A stretch of 64,000 nucleotides of DNA, taken from assembly GCA_947479755.1 (NCBI GenBank), contig CANKAM010000007.1, positions 1 to 64,000 on the forward strand, in the 5' to 3' direction. The position numbers and the translations under genes are program-made. Position 1 is the first letter of the stretch, and each line of letters opens with the position of its first letter. The DNA is from Bacteroidota bacterium. Lineage in GTDB: Bacteria > Bacteroidota > Bacteroidia > SXHM01. The notes beneath the pieces were generated by a model. That model searched no databases and was not told where the DNA came from. It was given only the letters and a program-made list of their open reading frames with translations. Of the stretch, positions 51,826-61,073 are shown piece by piece.

Positions 51826-53675
51826 AAATAGATCTGAAAGAAAATCCTGTTTTCTCTACTCTGCTCATTTTATTTCTGGCAGTTTTCACTTTCCCCGAGT
51901 TCGACCCTGTTATTGGACTTGGCTTAGATCAGGGATATGTTTATTGTTTCAACTATTTTTTCAATCAGGGAATTTCGCACGGCACTGACGCAATTTTCAG
52001 TTATGGTCCATTGGGTTTTATCCGTTTTCCTTTACTGATAGGCAATAATTATCTGCTCACATTTTGTTTCACGTTTGCTTTTCAATTGCTTTTTGTGTGG
52101 CTTGTTTTTCAGGCAACAAAACACATAAAGCAAAAAGGAATTTGGCTTGCTGTAATTGCTGCTTTACTACTAAGCGCAAATCTGCGCATTGATGAAAAAA
52201 TGATGGGCTGCGTGGCCTTTGCTTTGATGCTGCATTCCACCACGCGCAAAAAATATTTCCTCTTTATTGCAATTATAGTTACTGCACTTTCGTTTTTTGT
52301 AAAGCTGAATATTGCAGCCGCTTCGGTAATGATGGCAGCATCTTATTTAGTTCTTGATTTTATCCGAACTAAAAAATTCAACAATCTTTTACTCGTAATT
52401 AGTATTGGTTTCATCATTTATTTTTTGTTGTGGCTCGTTATCAATCACAATTTAGATGGCAGCTTGTTACACCTGCGCAACTGGTTTTTTATCAGCAACG
52501 GAAACCTTGGTGCAACTTCTACAAATGCACCCAACGATAAAATTTTACTCTCGTTGATGCTGATTTTTCTTGCAGGATACTGGTGCCTGTTCCGCAGCGA
52601 AAATGTAAACACAGTGTATGTTATTTTCGCTTTTGCACTATGGGCTGTGTTCCGCTATTCCATAGCCCGCGAAGAAAATTATCACGCCAAAGCATTCTTT
52701 GATTTTCTGATTTTGTTTGGTGGCGTTCTCTTTCTTGCTGATGAAAAAATTGGTGGACTGCGCATTGCTATTCTGATTGCTATTCCCTATCTCTATTACC
52801 AAAATATTTTACAAACAGGACATTTTCACCTTGAAGTAAAAATGAAATACGGAGGCATTGCCAATTTCAAAAGAGCGGTGAATATTTTCAGCGATGGGGG
52901 AGAAGAATACAACAAACAATCGCAACAAAATCTTGCTAATGTTGTTTTGGCCGACAGCGCAAGAAAAATTATTGCCAATAACACGGTTGATATTTTTCCT
53001 TGGGAAACAAGTTATGTTGCAGCCAATAATCTGAACTACAGAAACCGTCCGCTCTTCCAATTGGGTTGTGTAAACAATGCAGTGTTGGATAAAGTAAATG
53101 CAGATTTTCTCAGTTCAGATAAAGCGCCACTCTATTATATCTGGACCAAACAAAACTGGTGGGGACAAGAAATGAGCAGTGTTGACTTCCGCTACATTTT
53201 AAGTGATGACGGACAGGTGAATTTTTCCATCCTGAATAATTACGCACAGATTTATGAAGATGAAAAAGTCCGCATCCTTAAACGCACCGAAAAAGAAAAA
53301 TTAACAGTTGAAAAATTTAATCACATCAACACCATCAACTGGAACGAGTGGACGCCACTTCCCGAATTATCAAATGGAATTGCACTGCGCATGAAGTTTA
53401 CCGTTGACAGAACATTCGTGGGCAAATTCAAACATTCATTTTACAAAGAGCCTGAATATCATATGCTCTATCAGTTGCACAACGACAGCATTAAAAAACA
53501 CCGTCTCGTTGTTCAAAACACCGAAAGCGGAATTTGGGCAGCACCTTATTTAACGCAGTATAACGATAGCCTGAAAGGTGAAAAAGTAAAAGCCATCAAG
53601 TTTGTTTACACTGACCGCGAGTTTGTTTACAAGCCGCAATTCAGTGTAGAGTGGGAGCAGATAAAGCTAAAATAA
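51822..53675 (+). CDS. polytopic membrane protein with large C-terminal domain, possibly glycosyltransferase-like
   Basis: Membrane protein of 617 residues. About ten hydrophobic helices occupy residues 10-330, with LGLDQGYVYCFNYFFNQG after the first helix and ISHGTDAIFSYGPLGFIRFP, a layout that recalls GT-C-type glycosyltransferases with an acidic residue in the first loop. The last 285 residues are soluble. No catalytic motif is certain. Translational coupling to the zinc-ribbon gene is odd and may be accidental. It ends within a strong bidirectional terminator. Confidence 0.65.
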   Translation: MKIDLKENPVFSTLLILFLAVFTFPEFDPVIGLGLDQGYVYCFNYFFNQGISHGTDAIFSYGPLGFIRFPLLIGNNYLLTFCFTFAFQLLFVWLVFQATKHIKQKGIWLAVIAALLLSANLRIDEKMMGCVAFALMLHSTTRKKYFLFIAIIVTALSFFVKLNIAAASVMMAASYLVLDFIRTKKFNNLLLVISIGFIIYFLLWLVINHNLDGSLLHLRNWFFISNGNLGATSTNAPNDKILLSLMLIFLAGYWCLFRSENVNTVYVIFAFALWAVFRYSIAREENYHAKAFFDFLILFGGVLFLADEKIGGLRIAILIAIPYLYYQNILQTGHFHLEVKMKYGGIANFKRAVNIFSDGGEEYNKQSQQNLANVVLADSARKIIANNTVDIFPWETSYVAANNLNYRNRPLFQLGCVNNAVLDKVNADFLSSDKAPLYYIWTKQNWWGQEMSSVDFRYILSDDGQVNFSILNNYAQIYEDEKVRILKRTEKEKLTVEKFNHINTINWNEWTPLPELSNGIALRMKFTVDRTFVGKFKHSFYKEPEYHMLYQLHNDSIKKHRLVVQNTESGIWAAPYLTQYNDSLKGEKVKAIKFVYTDREFVYKPQFSVEWEQIKLK

Positions 53676-53709
53676 GAGAGGCGGTTCATCGAACCGCCTC
53701 TCTTATTTT
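53670..53709. terminator. bidirectional terminator between the membrane protein and sod genes
   Basis: A perfect 17-base stem AATAAGAGAGGCGGTTC / GAACCGCCTCTCTTATT with loop ATC, flanked by A- and T-runs. The stop codon of the plus-strand gene lies inside the left arm. Confidence 0.93.
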
Positions 53710-53710
53710 T

Positions 53711-53735
53711 TGTCACACTGAGCATAGTCGAAGTG
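53711..53735. repeat. partial dispersed repeat (TGTCACACTGAGC type)
   Basis: TGTCACACTGAGCATAGTCG followed by AAGTGT, with arms ACACT / AGTGT. This is a known style of short intergenic repeat; only half of an expected longer element is present, ending at the sod stop codon. Confidence 0.55.
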
Positions 53736-54338
53736 TTAAGCTTTTTTCAAATTCGCAGCAACTTCATCCCAGTTAACTACATTCCAGAAAGCGCCAATGT
53801 AATCAGGTCTGCGGTTTTGGTAGTTCAGGTAGTATGCATGTTCCCAAACATCTAGACCAAGAATTGGAGTTCCTTTTACTTCAGCAACATCCATCAAAGG
53901 ATTATCCTGATTAGGTGAAGAAGTAACAACCAATTTACCGTCATGCACAAGTAACCATGCCCAGCCTGAACCGAAACGTGTTGCACCTGCATTATTAAAC
54001 TGTTCTTTAAATGTATCAAACGAACCGAAGTCGCGGTTGATTGCAGCAGCTAAATCACCGGTTGGCAATCCGCCACCGCCCGGTTTCATCACTTTCCAGA
54101 AAAGGCTGTGATTAAAATGTCCGCCACCATTGTTGCGCACAGCAGCCGATGATTTTGAAACACCTTTCAGTATTTCTTCAATGCTTTGTGAAGCCAGTGG
54201 AGTGCCTTCAATAGCTTTGTTCAGATTAGTAACGTAAGCATTGTGATGTTTGCTGTGATGGATTTCCATCGTGCGTGCATCAATATGCGGTTCTAGCGCA
54301 GCGTATTCGTAAGGAAGTTTTGGTAATTCGAATGCCAT
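53736..54338 (-). CDS. sod: Fe/Mn superoxide dismutase
   Basis: Cytoplasmic superoxide dismutase of 200 residues. Metal ligands are His27 (EIHHSKHH), a His in [10 protein letters not shown], and Asp/His in [12 protein letters not shown]; family motif GSGWAWLL is present. The iron and manganese forms cannot be told apart with certainty by eye. No signal peptide. A canonical promoter lies 43-74 bases upstream, and the gene stands alone between two terminators or repeats. Confidence 0.95.
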   Translation of the reverse strand: MAFELPKLPYEYAALEPHIDARTMEIHHSKHHNAYVTNLNKAIEGTPLASQSIEEILKGVSKSSAAVRNNGGGHFNHSLFWKVMKPGGGGLPTGDLAAAINRDFGSFDTFKEQFNNAGATRFGSGWAWLLVHDGKLVVTSSPNQDNPLMDVAEVKGTPILGLDVWEHAYYLNYQNRRPDYIGAFWNVVNWDEVAANLKKA

Positions 54339-54380
54339 GATATTCTTAGTTTTTAAGGGTTAGTAATTTTTAAGAGGCTT

Positions 54381-54412
54381 CAAAGATAGAACTCTCTGAA
54401 AACAAATTCAAA
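54381..54412 (-). promoter_or_regulatory. promoter of the superoxide dismutase gene
   Basis: On the minus strand TTTG (54412-54409), a 20-base spacer, then TATCTTTG (54388-54381) match the Bacteroidota -33/-7 consensus. The expected transcript leader is about 40 bases. Confidence 0.65.
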
Positions 54413-54454
54413 CTTAATGAAATGATAACATCTCAAGTTTAATAAAGTTTGCTC

Positions 54455-54625
54455 CTAACCTTTAGCAGTGCTAATTTTCTTGCTCATTTCTGTTCCGTTG
54501 CTGAACAAACCACCTGCATAATAAAAGTCGGCATCTGCTAAGACTAAAAATCGTGCTTCCATTTTTTCTATTTGTGCTAACAGGCGTTGTTTAACTGCCA
54601 ATTGTGTTGTTTTTGAAGTTTTCAT
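54455..54625 (-). CDS. 56-residue protein of unknown function
   Basis: Short gene missed by length cut-offs. ATG at 54625, stop TAG at 54455. The product starts MKTSKTTQLAVKQRLLAQIE and contains ARFLVLADADFYYAGG and a C-terminal EMSKKISTAKG: basic, helical at the start, no signal peptide. A near-consensus box CATCTTTG lies about 28 bases upstream on the minus strand. It reads towards sod but the sod promoter lies in between. Coding status is supported by normal codon use and leader, not by homology. Confidence 0.5.
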   Translation of the reverse strand: MKTSKTTQLAVKQRLLAQIEKMEARFLVLADADFYYAGGLFSNGTEMSKKISTAKG

Positions 54626-54748
54626 TGTTTGAAGTTTTTAATTATTAGACTGCAAAGATGTGCTGTCTTTAAAGTTGTGGCGTTGTATAATTCCGTGAAA
54701 GAGTTATATCATTCACACATTCTTCTGCTTTTAGTAGTACTGAATACT

Positions 54749-54756
54749 TATTTTTG
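54749..54756 (+). promoter_or_regulatory. candidate -7 element for the FabG4-like gene
   Basis: TATTTTTG matches TAnnTTTG, 20 bases before the ATG at 54777. Confidence 0.5.
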
Positions 54757-54776
54757 GCAGCACCAAAAACAAAATC

Positions 54777-56126
54777 ATGGCAGACTTTATACTTGAATAC
54801 GGACATAAACCCGGGTGGAAATCAGTTTTCAGCATACTTGGAATTACAGTTCCTCCGCGACTGAAACGTATAAAAGGCAGTTGGAAAAAACAAATCCTTG
54901 CCGGTAAAAAAGTAGTGACTTCAACAGGTGGGATTAATTCTTCCGTTATCAGAAATATCTATGATGAATTAGGCGGCCATGCTTTAATAAATTCTCTTCC
55001 TGCCGAAGACCGCGCAGATGTGTTGTTGTTTGATGCAACAGGAATCGAATCCGTTGCTCAATTGAAATTGCTGTACGATTTTTTTCATGCGAATGCAGGC
55101 AAACTGGCTAACAACTCTCGTGTTGTAATTATAAGTCTTACCCCTTCAGGAAGTGCAGAGAATATTTCGGCACAACAAGCCATAGAAGGCTTCTCCCGCT
55201 CAGTTGCAAAAGAAGTTGGCAGAAAAGGAGCAACAGTAAATCTTGTTCGTATTGAAAATAAAAGCGCAACAGAAAAGCAATTATTACCTGTTTTACATTT
55301 TCTTTTTTCAGAAGCATCTGCTTTTGTAACTGCACAGGTTTTCAGAATTAGTTCAAGCGGAAATGTTCCGCAGATTGTTCTATTAGAAAATTCGTTGGCA
55401 GGGAAAATAGCTTTGGTAACAGGTGCTGCGCGAGGCATCGGTGAAGCCACTGCTCGCAAATTGGCTGCCGAAGGTGCAACAGTAATTGTATTAGATCGCC
55501 CCGAAGATTCAGAAGCAGGAAAAAAAGTTGCCGACTCCATCAACGGAAAATTTCTGGCTGCTGATATGAGCAAAGAAGATTCTGCAACCATCATCAACGA
55601 TTATCTGAAAAAGGAATACAACGGAGTTGATATTGTGATTCACAATGCCGGAATTACCCGCGATAAAACCATTGCTAAGATGGACGAAAAATACTGGGAC
55701 ATGGTGTTGAATGTAAATCTGCAAGCGCTGATAAGAACAAATAATCTGTTGCTGAAATCAGGAACTATTCGCAATAATGGGCGCATTGTTTGTCTTTCTT
55801 CTATTTCTGGTTTCTCCGGCAATTTCGGACAGACAAATTATTCTGCAACTAAAGCAGGAATCATAGGTTATGTAAAAGCATTAGCTGAAGAACTTGCTGC
55901 AAACAACATTACAGCAAACGCAGTTGCTCCCGGTTTTATTGAAACCAAAATGACAGCGAAAATGCCCTTGTTTACCAAAATGGGTGGACGCAGATTAAGC
56001 AATCTTAACCAAGGAGGTTTAGCAGAAGATGTTGCTGATATGATTACGTTCCTTTCCTCTCCGGGCGCGGCACTGGTTAACGGACAAACGCTGCGCGTTT
56101 GCGGAGGAAGTTATATCGGAGCGTAA
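54777..56126 (+). CDS. high-molecular-weight 3-oxoacyl-ACP reductase (FabG4-like, two SDR domains)
   Basis: Two-domain short-chain dehydrogenase of 449 residues, like mycobacterial FabG4 (about 454). The N-terminal domain (1-205) is a degenerate Rossmann/flavodoxin-like fold. The C-terminal domain (about 211-449) is a complete SDR: VTGAARGIGEATA for NAD(P)H, NAG, and catalytic Ser/Tyr/Lys in SSISGFSGN and NYSATKAG. It reduces 3-oxoacyl thioesters, probably CoA or ACP forms in lipid or polyester metabolism. It stands alone; no fatty-acid cluster adjoins. Convergent with fumC, with a 4-base gap. Confidence 0.88.
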   Translation: MADFILEYGHKPGWKSVFSILGITVPPRLKRIKGSWKKQILAGKKVVTSTGGINSSVIRNIYDELGGHALINSLPAEDRADVLLFDATGIESVAQLKLLYDFFHANAGKLANNSRVVIISLTPSGSAENISAQQAIEGFSRSVAKEVGRKGATVNLVRIENKSATEKQLLPVLHFLFSEASAFVTAQVFRISSSGNVPQIVLLENSLAGKIALVTGAARGIGEATARKLAAEGATVIVLDRPEDSEAGKKVADSINGKFLAADMSKEDSATIINDYLKKEYNGVDIVIHNAGITRDKTIAKMDEKYWDMVLNVNLQALIRTNNLLLKSGTIRNNGRIVCLSSISGFSGNFGQTNYSATKAGIIGYVKALAEELAANNITANAVAPGFIETKMTAKMPLFTKMGGRRLSNLNQGGLAEDVADMITFLSSPGAALVNGQTLRVCGGSYIGA

Positions 56127-56130
56127 AGTT

Positions 56131-57516
56131 TTACACCATTTTCTTCGGGTCAACCCAAAGATCAAATTGCTCGTTGGTAACTAAGCCCAATTCAATCGCA
56201 ACCTGACGAAGTGTTTTGTGTTCTTTGTGCGCTTTCTTGGCGATTTTTGCAGCATTCTCATAACCGATATGCGGGTTTAATGCTGTTACCAACATCAGAC
56301 TTTTTTCCAGATGTTCTTCTATCAATTCAAGATTTGGCTCTAATCCAATTGCACATTTATCATTGAATGAAACACATGCATCACCAATCAATCGCGCTGA
56401 TTGCAAAACGTTGGCAGCAATCACAGGTTTAAAAACGTTGAGTTCAAAATGTCCCGTTGCACCACCGATTGAAACGGCTACATCATTTCCCATCACCTGT
56501 GCGCAAACCATGCTCAAGGCTTCAGGTTGTGTTGGATTTACTTTCCCAGGCATAATAGAAGAACCGGGTTCATTGTCGGGAATAATTAGTTCACCAATTC
56601 CGGAGCGCGGACCGGAACTCAACATACGAATATCGTTTGCAATTTTCATCAACGAAACTGCCGAGCGTTTCAGTGCTCCTGAAAGTTCAACCATTGCATC
56701 GTGTGCAGCAAGCGCTTCAAATTTATTAGGCGCAGTTATAAAAGGAAGCCCTGTTAACTCAGCAATTTTTTTCGCAACCAACACATCATAACCTTTCGGA
56801 GCATTTAATCCTGTTCCAACGGCTGTGCCGCCAAGCGCAAGTTCTTTCACCGCTTCCAGCGCATTGTTTAATGCACGGATGCTGTTATCAATTTGTTGAA
56901 CGTATCCCGAAATTTCTTGTCCGAGTGTAAGCGGTGTTGCATCCATAAAATGAGTGCGACCAACTTTCACAATGTCTTTAAAATCGTTTGATTTTGCAGC
57001 GAGTGTATCACGCAGTTTTTTCATTCCCGGAATAGTAATCTCCACTACCTGCTTGTAAGCTGCAATGTGCATCGCAGTTGGAAATGTATCGTTGCTTGAT
57101 TGTGATTTATTCACATCATCATTCGGGTGCAGAATTTTTTTCTCATCAGAAAGTTTTCCTCCGGAAATTACATGAGCGCGATATGCAACCACTTCATTCA
57201 CGTTCATATTACTTTGAGTTCCGCTTCCGGTTTGCCATATCACCAGAGGAAATTCAGTATCTAATTTCCCTGCAAGAATTTCGTCACACACGTTTGCAAT
57301 CATATCTTTTTTGTCGGCCGACAAAACTCCCAACTCTGAATTTGCCATTGCAGCAGCTTTTTTCAGGTAAGCAAAAGCGTAAATAATTTCGCGCGGCATG
57401 CTTGCTTCCGGACCAATTTTAAAATTGTTGCGTGAGCGTTCGGTTTGTGCGCCCCAATATTTTTCGGCAGGTACTTTTACCTCGCCCATGGTATCTTTTT
57501 CTATTCTGTATTCCAT
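56131..57516 (-). CDS. fumC: fumarate hydratase class II
   Basis: Oxygen-stable citric acid cycle enzyme interconverting fumarate and malate, 461 residues (E. coli FumC 467). Signature [16 protein letters not shown], the A-site motif [11 protein letters not shown], and [13 protein letters not shown] with HxT-type catalytic region [16 protein letters not shown] are all present. Single gene with its own promoter on the minus strand. Confidence 0.97.
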   Translation of the reverse strand: MEYRIEKDTMGEVKVPAEKYWGAQTERSRNNFKIGPEASMPREIIYAFAYLKKAAAMANSELGVLSADKKDMIANVCDEILAGKLDTEFPLVIWQTGSGTQSNMNVNEVVAYRAHVISGGKLSDEKKILHPNDDVNKSQSSNDTFPTAMHIAAYKQVVEITIPGMKKLRDTLAAKSNDFKDIVKVGRTHFMDATPLTLGQEISGYVQQIDNSIRALNNALEAVKELALGGTAVGTGLNAPKGYDVLVAKKIAELTGLPFITAPNKFEALAAHDAMVELSGALKRSAVSLMKIANDIRMLSSGPRSGIGELIIPDNEPGSSIMPGKVNPTQPEALSMVCAQVMGNDVAVSIGGATGHFELNVFKPVIAANVLQSARLIGDACVSFNDKCAIGLEPNLELIEEHLEKSLMLVTALNPHIGYENAAKIAKKAHKEHKTLRQVAIELGLVTNEQFDLWVDPKKMV

Positions 57517-57539
57517 TTTTTGTTTTGTTATTGCCGTGG

Positions 57540-57547
57540 CAAAAGTA
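57540..57547 (-). promoter_or_regulatory. candidate -7 element for fumC
   Basis: On the minus strand TACTTTTG matches TAnnTTTG, 24 bases before the fumC start. A GTTG sequence about 21 bases further upstream may be a weak -33 box. Confidence 0.5.
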
Positions 57548-57622
57548 TCAACTATTCCAATTCGTTTTCAACGAATAAAAATTTACTTTTACCCTTTCAA
57601 AATCAATAAGATTTGACCAACA

Positions 57623-58576
57623 ATGATTGTGCTGAATAAAAATATTCTTTTCCTTGATAGTGTTCATCCTGCTTTAAAAGATGAACTTAAAAGAATGGGC
57701 TGTCATTGTGAACTGGATGAAAAAAGCAGCAAAGAAGAAATAGAAAAAAAGATTGGCGATTACGATGGTATAGTTATCCGCAGCCGTATAAAAATTGATG
57801 CTGCACTTATTGATAAAGCAACAAAGCTCAAATTCATTGCCCGAGCCGGAGCCGGAATGGAAAACATTGACTCGGAATATGCGAAAAAGAAAAAAATAAA
57901 ATGCATCAATGCACCCGAAGGCAATCGTGATGCGGTGGGCGAACATGCTTTTGGAATGTTACTTTCATTGATGAATAATCTGAACAGGGCCGACAGAGAA
58001 GTACGTCAGGGAAAATGGTTGCGCGAAGAAAACCGAGGAACCGAACTGATGTTTAAAACCGTTGGAATAATAGGCTACGGAAACATGGGAACTGCTTTTG
58101 CGCGGAGGCTGCAGAGTTTCAGTGTAATGGTATTAGCTTATGATAAGTACAAAGAAAATTTTGGCGATGATTTTATTATTGAAGCCAACATGGATGCCAT
58201 TTTTGAAGAGGCAGAAGTTGTCAGCCTGCATGTTCCGCTGACAGAAGAAACACAGTACTTAGTGAACGATGAATTTTTAAGTCGTTTTAAAAATCCGATT
58301 TACCTCATCAATACTTCACGCGGGAAAGTGGTGAATACAGAAGATTTAGTGAAGCACATAAAATCAGGAAAAGTGTTAGGAGCTTGTCTGGATGTTCTGG
58401 AGTATGAAACCTCATCACTTGAAAAATTAGAACCAAAAGATTTACCACCTGCGCTTAAATATCTTTACGAAAGCGATAAGGTAATTCTCTCGCCACACAT
58501 TGCCGGCTGGACATTTGAAAGCAATCAACGCATTTCATTGGTATTGGCAGAAAAAATTGCGAAAATCTTAAAATAG
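57623..58576 (+). CDS. D-isomer-specific 2-hydroxyacid dehydrogenase
   Basis: NAD-dependent dehydrogenase of 317 residues in the SerA/PdxB/GhrB superfamily. The nucleotide-binding motif is GIIGYGNMGTAFARRL (about 149-164); catalytic Arg is in NTSRGKVV, Glu near 257 and His in LSPHIAGWT. It lacks the ACT regulatory domain of full-length SerA. 3-phosphoglycerate, glyoxylate or hydroxypyruvate are possible substrates. It lies just before a class V aminotransferase, but the aminotransferase is PhnW-like, not SerC-like, and has its own promoter. Confidence 0.85.
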   Translation: MIVLNKNILFLDSVHPALKDELKRMGCHCELDEKSSKEEIEKKIGDYDGIVIRSRIKIDAALIDKATKLKFIARAGAGMENIDSEYAKKKKIKCINAPEGNRDAVGEHAFGMLLSLMNNLNRADREVRQGKWLREENRGTELMFKTVGIIGYGNMGTAFARRLQSFSVMVLAYDKYKENFGDDFIIEANMDAIFEEAEVVSLHVPLTEETQYLVNDEFLSRFKNPIYLINTSRGKVVNTEDLVKHIKSGKVLGACLDVLEYETSSLEKLEPKDLPPALKYLYESDKVILSPHIAGWTFESNQRISLVLAEKIAKILK

Positions 58577-58619
58577 GTTTCTTCACAAATATTTAATGCA
58601 AGGCTGAAATAGGTTTAAA

Positions 58620-58627
58620 TACCTTTG
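58620..58627 (+). promoter_or_regulatory. candidate -7 element for the phnW-like gene
   Basis: TACCTTTG matches TAnnTTTG. It covers a possible TTG start at 58625, so translation more likely begins at the ATG at 58646. Confidence 0.55.
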
Positions 58628-58645
58628 GCAAAATTTTTTCTGAAA

Positions 58646-59725
58646 ATGGACAAACTTCTCTTCACACCCGGACCTTTAACCACTGGCAAAACCGTTAAAG
58701 AAGCTATGCTTCACGATTACGGCTCGCGCGATTCCAAATTTGTAAACATGGTGAAAGAGGTGAGGGCAAAGTTGTTGACTCTTGCCGGAGTCTCACAAGA
58801 AAAAGGATATGAGACAGTTATTATCCAGGGCTCAGGCACGTTTGGAATCGAAGCAACTATTTCCTCCTCTGTTCCCCGCGATGGACATTTGTTGATTGTT
58901 ATAAATGGCGCGTATGGTCACCGCATGGCAAAGATTTGCAGTGTGCATGGTATAAAACATACTTCACTTGTTTTTGCAGAAAATGAAATTCCGACTATTG
59001 AGAAAACAGAAGCTGCATTGAAAAATGACAGCAGTATAACACATATCGCAATCGTTCACAGCGAAACAACCACGGGAATATTTAACCCTATTAAAGAGTT
59101 TGGCGCACTTGCTGCAAAATATAACAAGACTTATATTGTTGATGCCATGAGCAGTTTTGGTGCTGTTCCTGTTAATGTTGCTGACTTCAATATTGATTTT
59201 CTGGTTTCATCTTCCAATAAATGTATTGAAGGAGTTCCGGGGTTTTCTTTCATTATTGCTAAACGCGAGAAGCTGATGCAATGCAAAGGACAGGCGAGAA
59301 GTCTTGTTCTGGATGTTTTTGCCCAATGGGAAGGTTTGGAAAATGATGGGCAATTCCGTTTTACACCACCTACTCATAGCATTGCTGCATTTCACAAAGC
59401 ACTGGAAGAATTAGAAAAAGAAGGTGGTGTTTCTGCACGTGCCGCCCGCTACAAAGAAAATTACCATACCCTTATTGCAGGAATGCGCAAACTGGGTTTC
59501 AAAGAATACCTTGAGCCCGAAAAACAAGGTTATATCATCACCTCATTCCTCTATCCTGAGGGCAATTTCAACTTCAAAGAGTTCTATAACTCATTAAATG
59601 ATAGAGGTTTTGTTATTTATCCCGGCAAGCTAACTCAGGCAGATGCATTCCGAATTGGGAATATTGGTCAGCTGTACAAAAAAGATGTGGAGGCTTTATT
59701 ACAAGCGATAGAATCGCTCTTATAA
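58646..59725 (+). CDS. phnW: class V aminotransferase, 2-aminoethylphosphonate:pyruvate transaminase type
   Basis: PLP enzyme of 359 residues from the ATG at 58646. The opening KLLFTPGPLTTGKTVKEAM and IIQGSGTFGIEATISS, with NGAYGHRMAKIC, match PhnW, which converts 2-aminoethylphosphonate plus pyruvate to phosphonoacetaldehyde plus alanine. The PLP lysine is in SSSNKCIEGVPGFSF. It could work in phosphonate breakdown or, in reverse, in phosphonate synthesis; no phnX, pepM or ppd gene is in the window to decide. The substrate is inferred from family similarity. Confidence 0.82.
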   Translation: MDKLLFTPGPLTTGKTVKEAMLHDYGSRDSKFVNMVKEVRAKLLTLAGVSQEKGYETVIIQGSGTFGIEATISSSVPRDGHLLIVINGAYGHRMAKICSVHGIKHTSLVFAENEIPTIEKTEAALKNDSSITHIAIVHSETTTGIFNPIKEFGALAAKYNKTYIVDAMSSFGAVPVNVADFNIDFLVSSSNKCIEGVPGFSFIIAKREKLMQCKGQARSLVLDVFAQWEGLENDGQFRFTPPTHSIAAFHKALEELEKEGGVSARAARYKENYHTLIAGMRKLGFKEYLEPEKQGYIITSFLYPEGNFNFKEFYNSLNDRGFVIYPGKLTQADAFRIGNIGQLYKKDVEALLQAIESLL

Positions 59726-59866
59726 TTATTAAGTCTTATTGTCGTTTATACCCGATTCTCGTCATTTAAACGATTAACACCCTAATTGTTAGCAAATTTT
59801 AACACCCCCCTTGAACTTTCGGGCAGGATTATTGTTAATGTTACAACATCATTTAAAAAGTACATT

Positions 59867-60013
59867 ATGACCAAGCCGAAAAGAAAAATTAGCAAAACGC
59901 CACAAAAGAGGATTAAAGTGCAGTTGGATTACAAAACCATCATCACTATTAACAGAATGGAATCCCTGAAACTTTGGCTCGAAAGATACCCGGAAGCAAA
60001 GGTTCTTGCATAA
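59867..60013 (+). CDS. small basic protein of unknown function
   Basis: Protein of 48 residues starting MTKPKRKISKTPQKRIKVQL; the frame extends 27 codons upstream but the internal ATG begins the conserved-looking basic part. The C-terminal half is helical (RMESLKLWLERYPEA). High Lys/Arg content suggests nucleic-acid or ribosome contact. No family is recognised. The upstream gap 59726-59866 holds a C-run (ACACCCCCCTT), also seen before the CsoR-like gene at 33804-33814, but no clear promoter. Confidence 0.5.
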   Translation: MTKPKRKISKTPQKRIKVQLDYKTIITINRMESLKLWLERYPEAKVLA

Positions 60014-60122
60014 GAACCAAAAATTTATCTGACAGGAAAGCTATTTTGTCATGTTTGACATGCTTCCTAATCTATTATCAGTTCTTGATATAGATTTCTA
60101 TCAAAGAAGACTATTAATATTG

Positions 60123-60140
60123 GCTTTTAACTCTAAAAGC
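60123..60140. terminator. weak hairpin between convergent genes
   Basis: GCTTTTA / TAAAAGC with loop ACTC, followed on the plus strand by an interrupted T-rich stretch. A weak terminator at best. Confidence 0.3.
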
Positions 60141-60155
60141 TAATTATTTTATATT

Positions 60156-61037
60156 TTATCGCTTAATAATCAATTTGCCCGTAGAAATCTGAATTTCTCT
60201 TCTATCAGAAACTCTGTAAATATATGTTCCATTGGTAAGATGAGCGATATTTACATCTTGCTTATTTTCACTAACCTGAAATAATCCGACTTTTCTTCCT
60301 GTAACATCAAACAATTCAAGATTTGCATCTGTTTTTAAATTTATAATATGCAATGTGTTTTGAGCAGGGTTGGGTCCAATACCAACCTTTAATGTTGTTG
60401 AGTGATTTTGAATTCCTGTATTATCAAAAGCAAAAGCTAAATCGTCTATAAATAAGGTGGATCCCACAATTCCATGGTCGCCTGCACATGAAATTAAAAC
60501 AATAACTGCGGTGTCGGGAGTTGCACCTGAAACATATTCAATAGAATCCACAAATTGTTGGTAGCTGGTAGTATTCTGGATAAACTCAATACGTGTATGC
60601 CCTACAACATCACGTGATGTCCCGTTCCATTTACTCAATGTTACTTCTACAGAGCCGGTATCCCCATTAACAGGGTTATAAATATACCAGCCTGTCATGG
60701 AAACAGGGCGTTGATCATACGCTATTCCTCCGCTGATACTTCCATCTGTGTTAATAACTCCGGTTGCACATATTCCGGGGACAATAAAAGTGGAAATTGT
60801 TTTTGTTACTAGTCTAATTGCACTTGAACCACTATGAATTTCACCTGCTGTAGTGGTTTTTATTGCCGTTCCTCCGGGTAATACAGATGCTATTAATGAA
60901 TTAATAGTGCCCCAACCATTGGGGTCGTCATAGCCTGGTCCGGCTGTCCAATCTTCAAAACCAGGATTAGGTATAGATTGTGATTTTGTATCAATTGAAA
61001 AAAAGGCTAATAAAATTATTGGTATTAATTTTTTCAT
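60156..61037 (-). CDS. T9SS-sorted secreted protein with a carbohydrate-binding-like domain
   Basis: Exported protein of 293 residues. Signal peptide (ending DTKSQ), then a beta-sandwich domain (PNPGFEDWTAGPGYDDPNGW at the start; STLFIDDLAF at the end), a layout seen in galactose-binding or PCMD-like domains. The last 80 residues (GIGPNPAQNTLHIINL; YIYRVSDRREIQISTGKLII) form a T9SS type A sorting domain. The next minus-strand gene upstream is also T9SS cargo, 36 bases away, so the three cargo genes may be cotranscribed. Confidence 0.82.
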   Translation of the reverse strand: MKKLIPIILLAFFSIDTKSQSIPNPGFEDWTAGPGYDDPNGWGTINSLIASVLPGGTAIKTTTAGEIHSGSSAIRLVTKTISTFIVPGICATGVINTDGSISGGIAYDQRPVSMTGWYIYNPVNGDTGSVEVTLSKWNGTSRDVVGHTRIEFIQNTTSYQQFVDSIEYVSGATPDTAVIVLISCAGDHGIVGSTLFIDDLAFAFDNTGIQNHSTTLKVGIGPNPAQNTLHIINLKTDANLELFDVTGRKVGLFQVSENKQDVNIAHLTNGTYIYRVSDRREIQISTGKLIIKR

Positions 61038-61073
61038 ATTTTTTTTGTTTGGTATTAAAATTAAAGGGATGTT

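Noticed and set aside
55085..55597. 170-codon minus-strand frame opposite the FabG4-like gene
   Set aside because: Shadow of a strongly supported SDR gene; the product is compositionally odd and has no recognisable domain.
56363..56791. 142-codon plus-strand frame opposite fumC
   Set aside because: Shadow of fumC; all conserved motifs are on the other strand.
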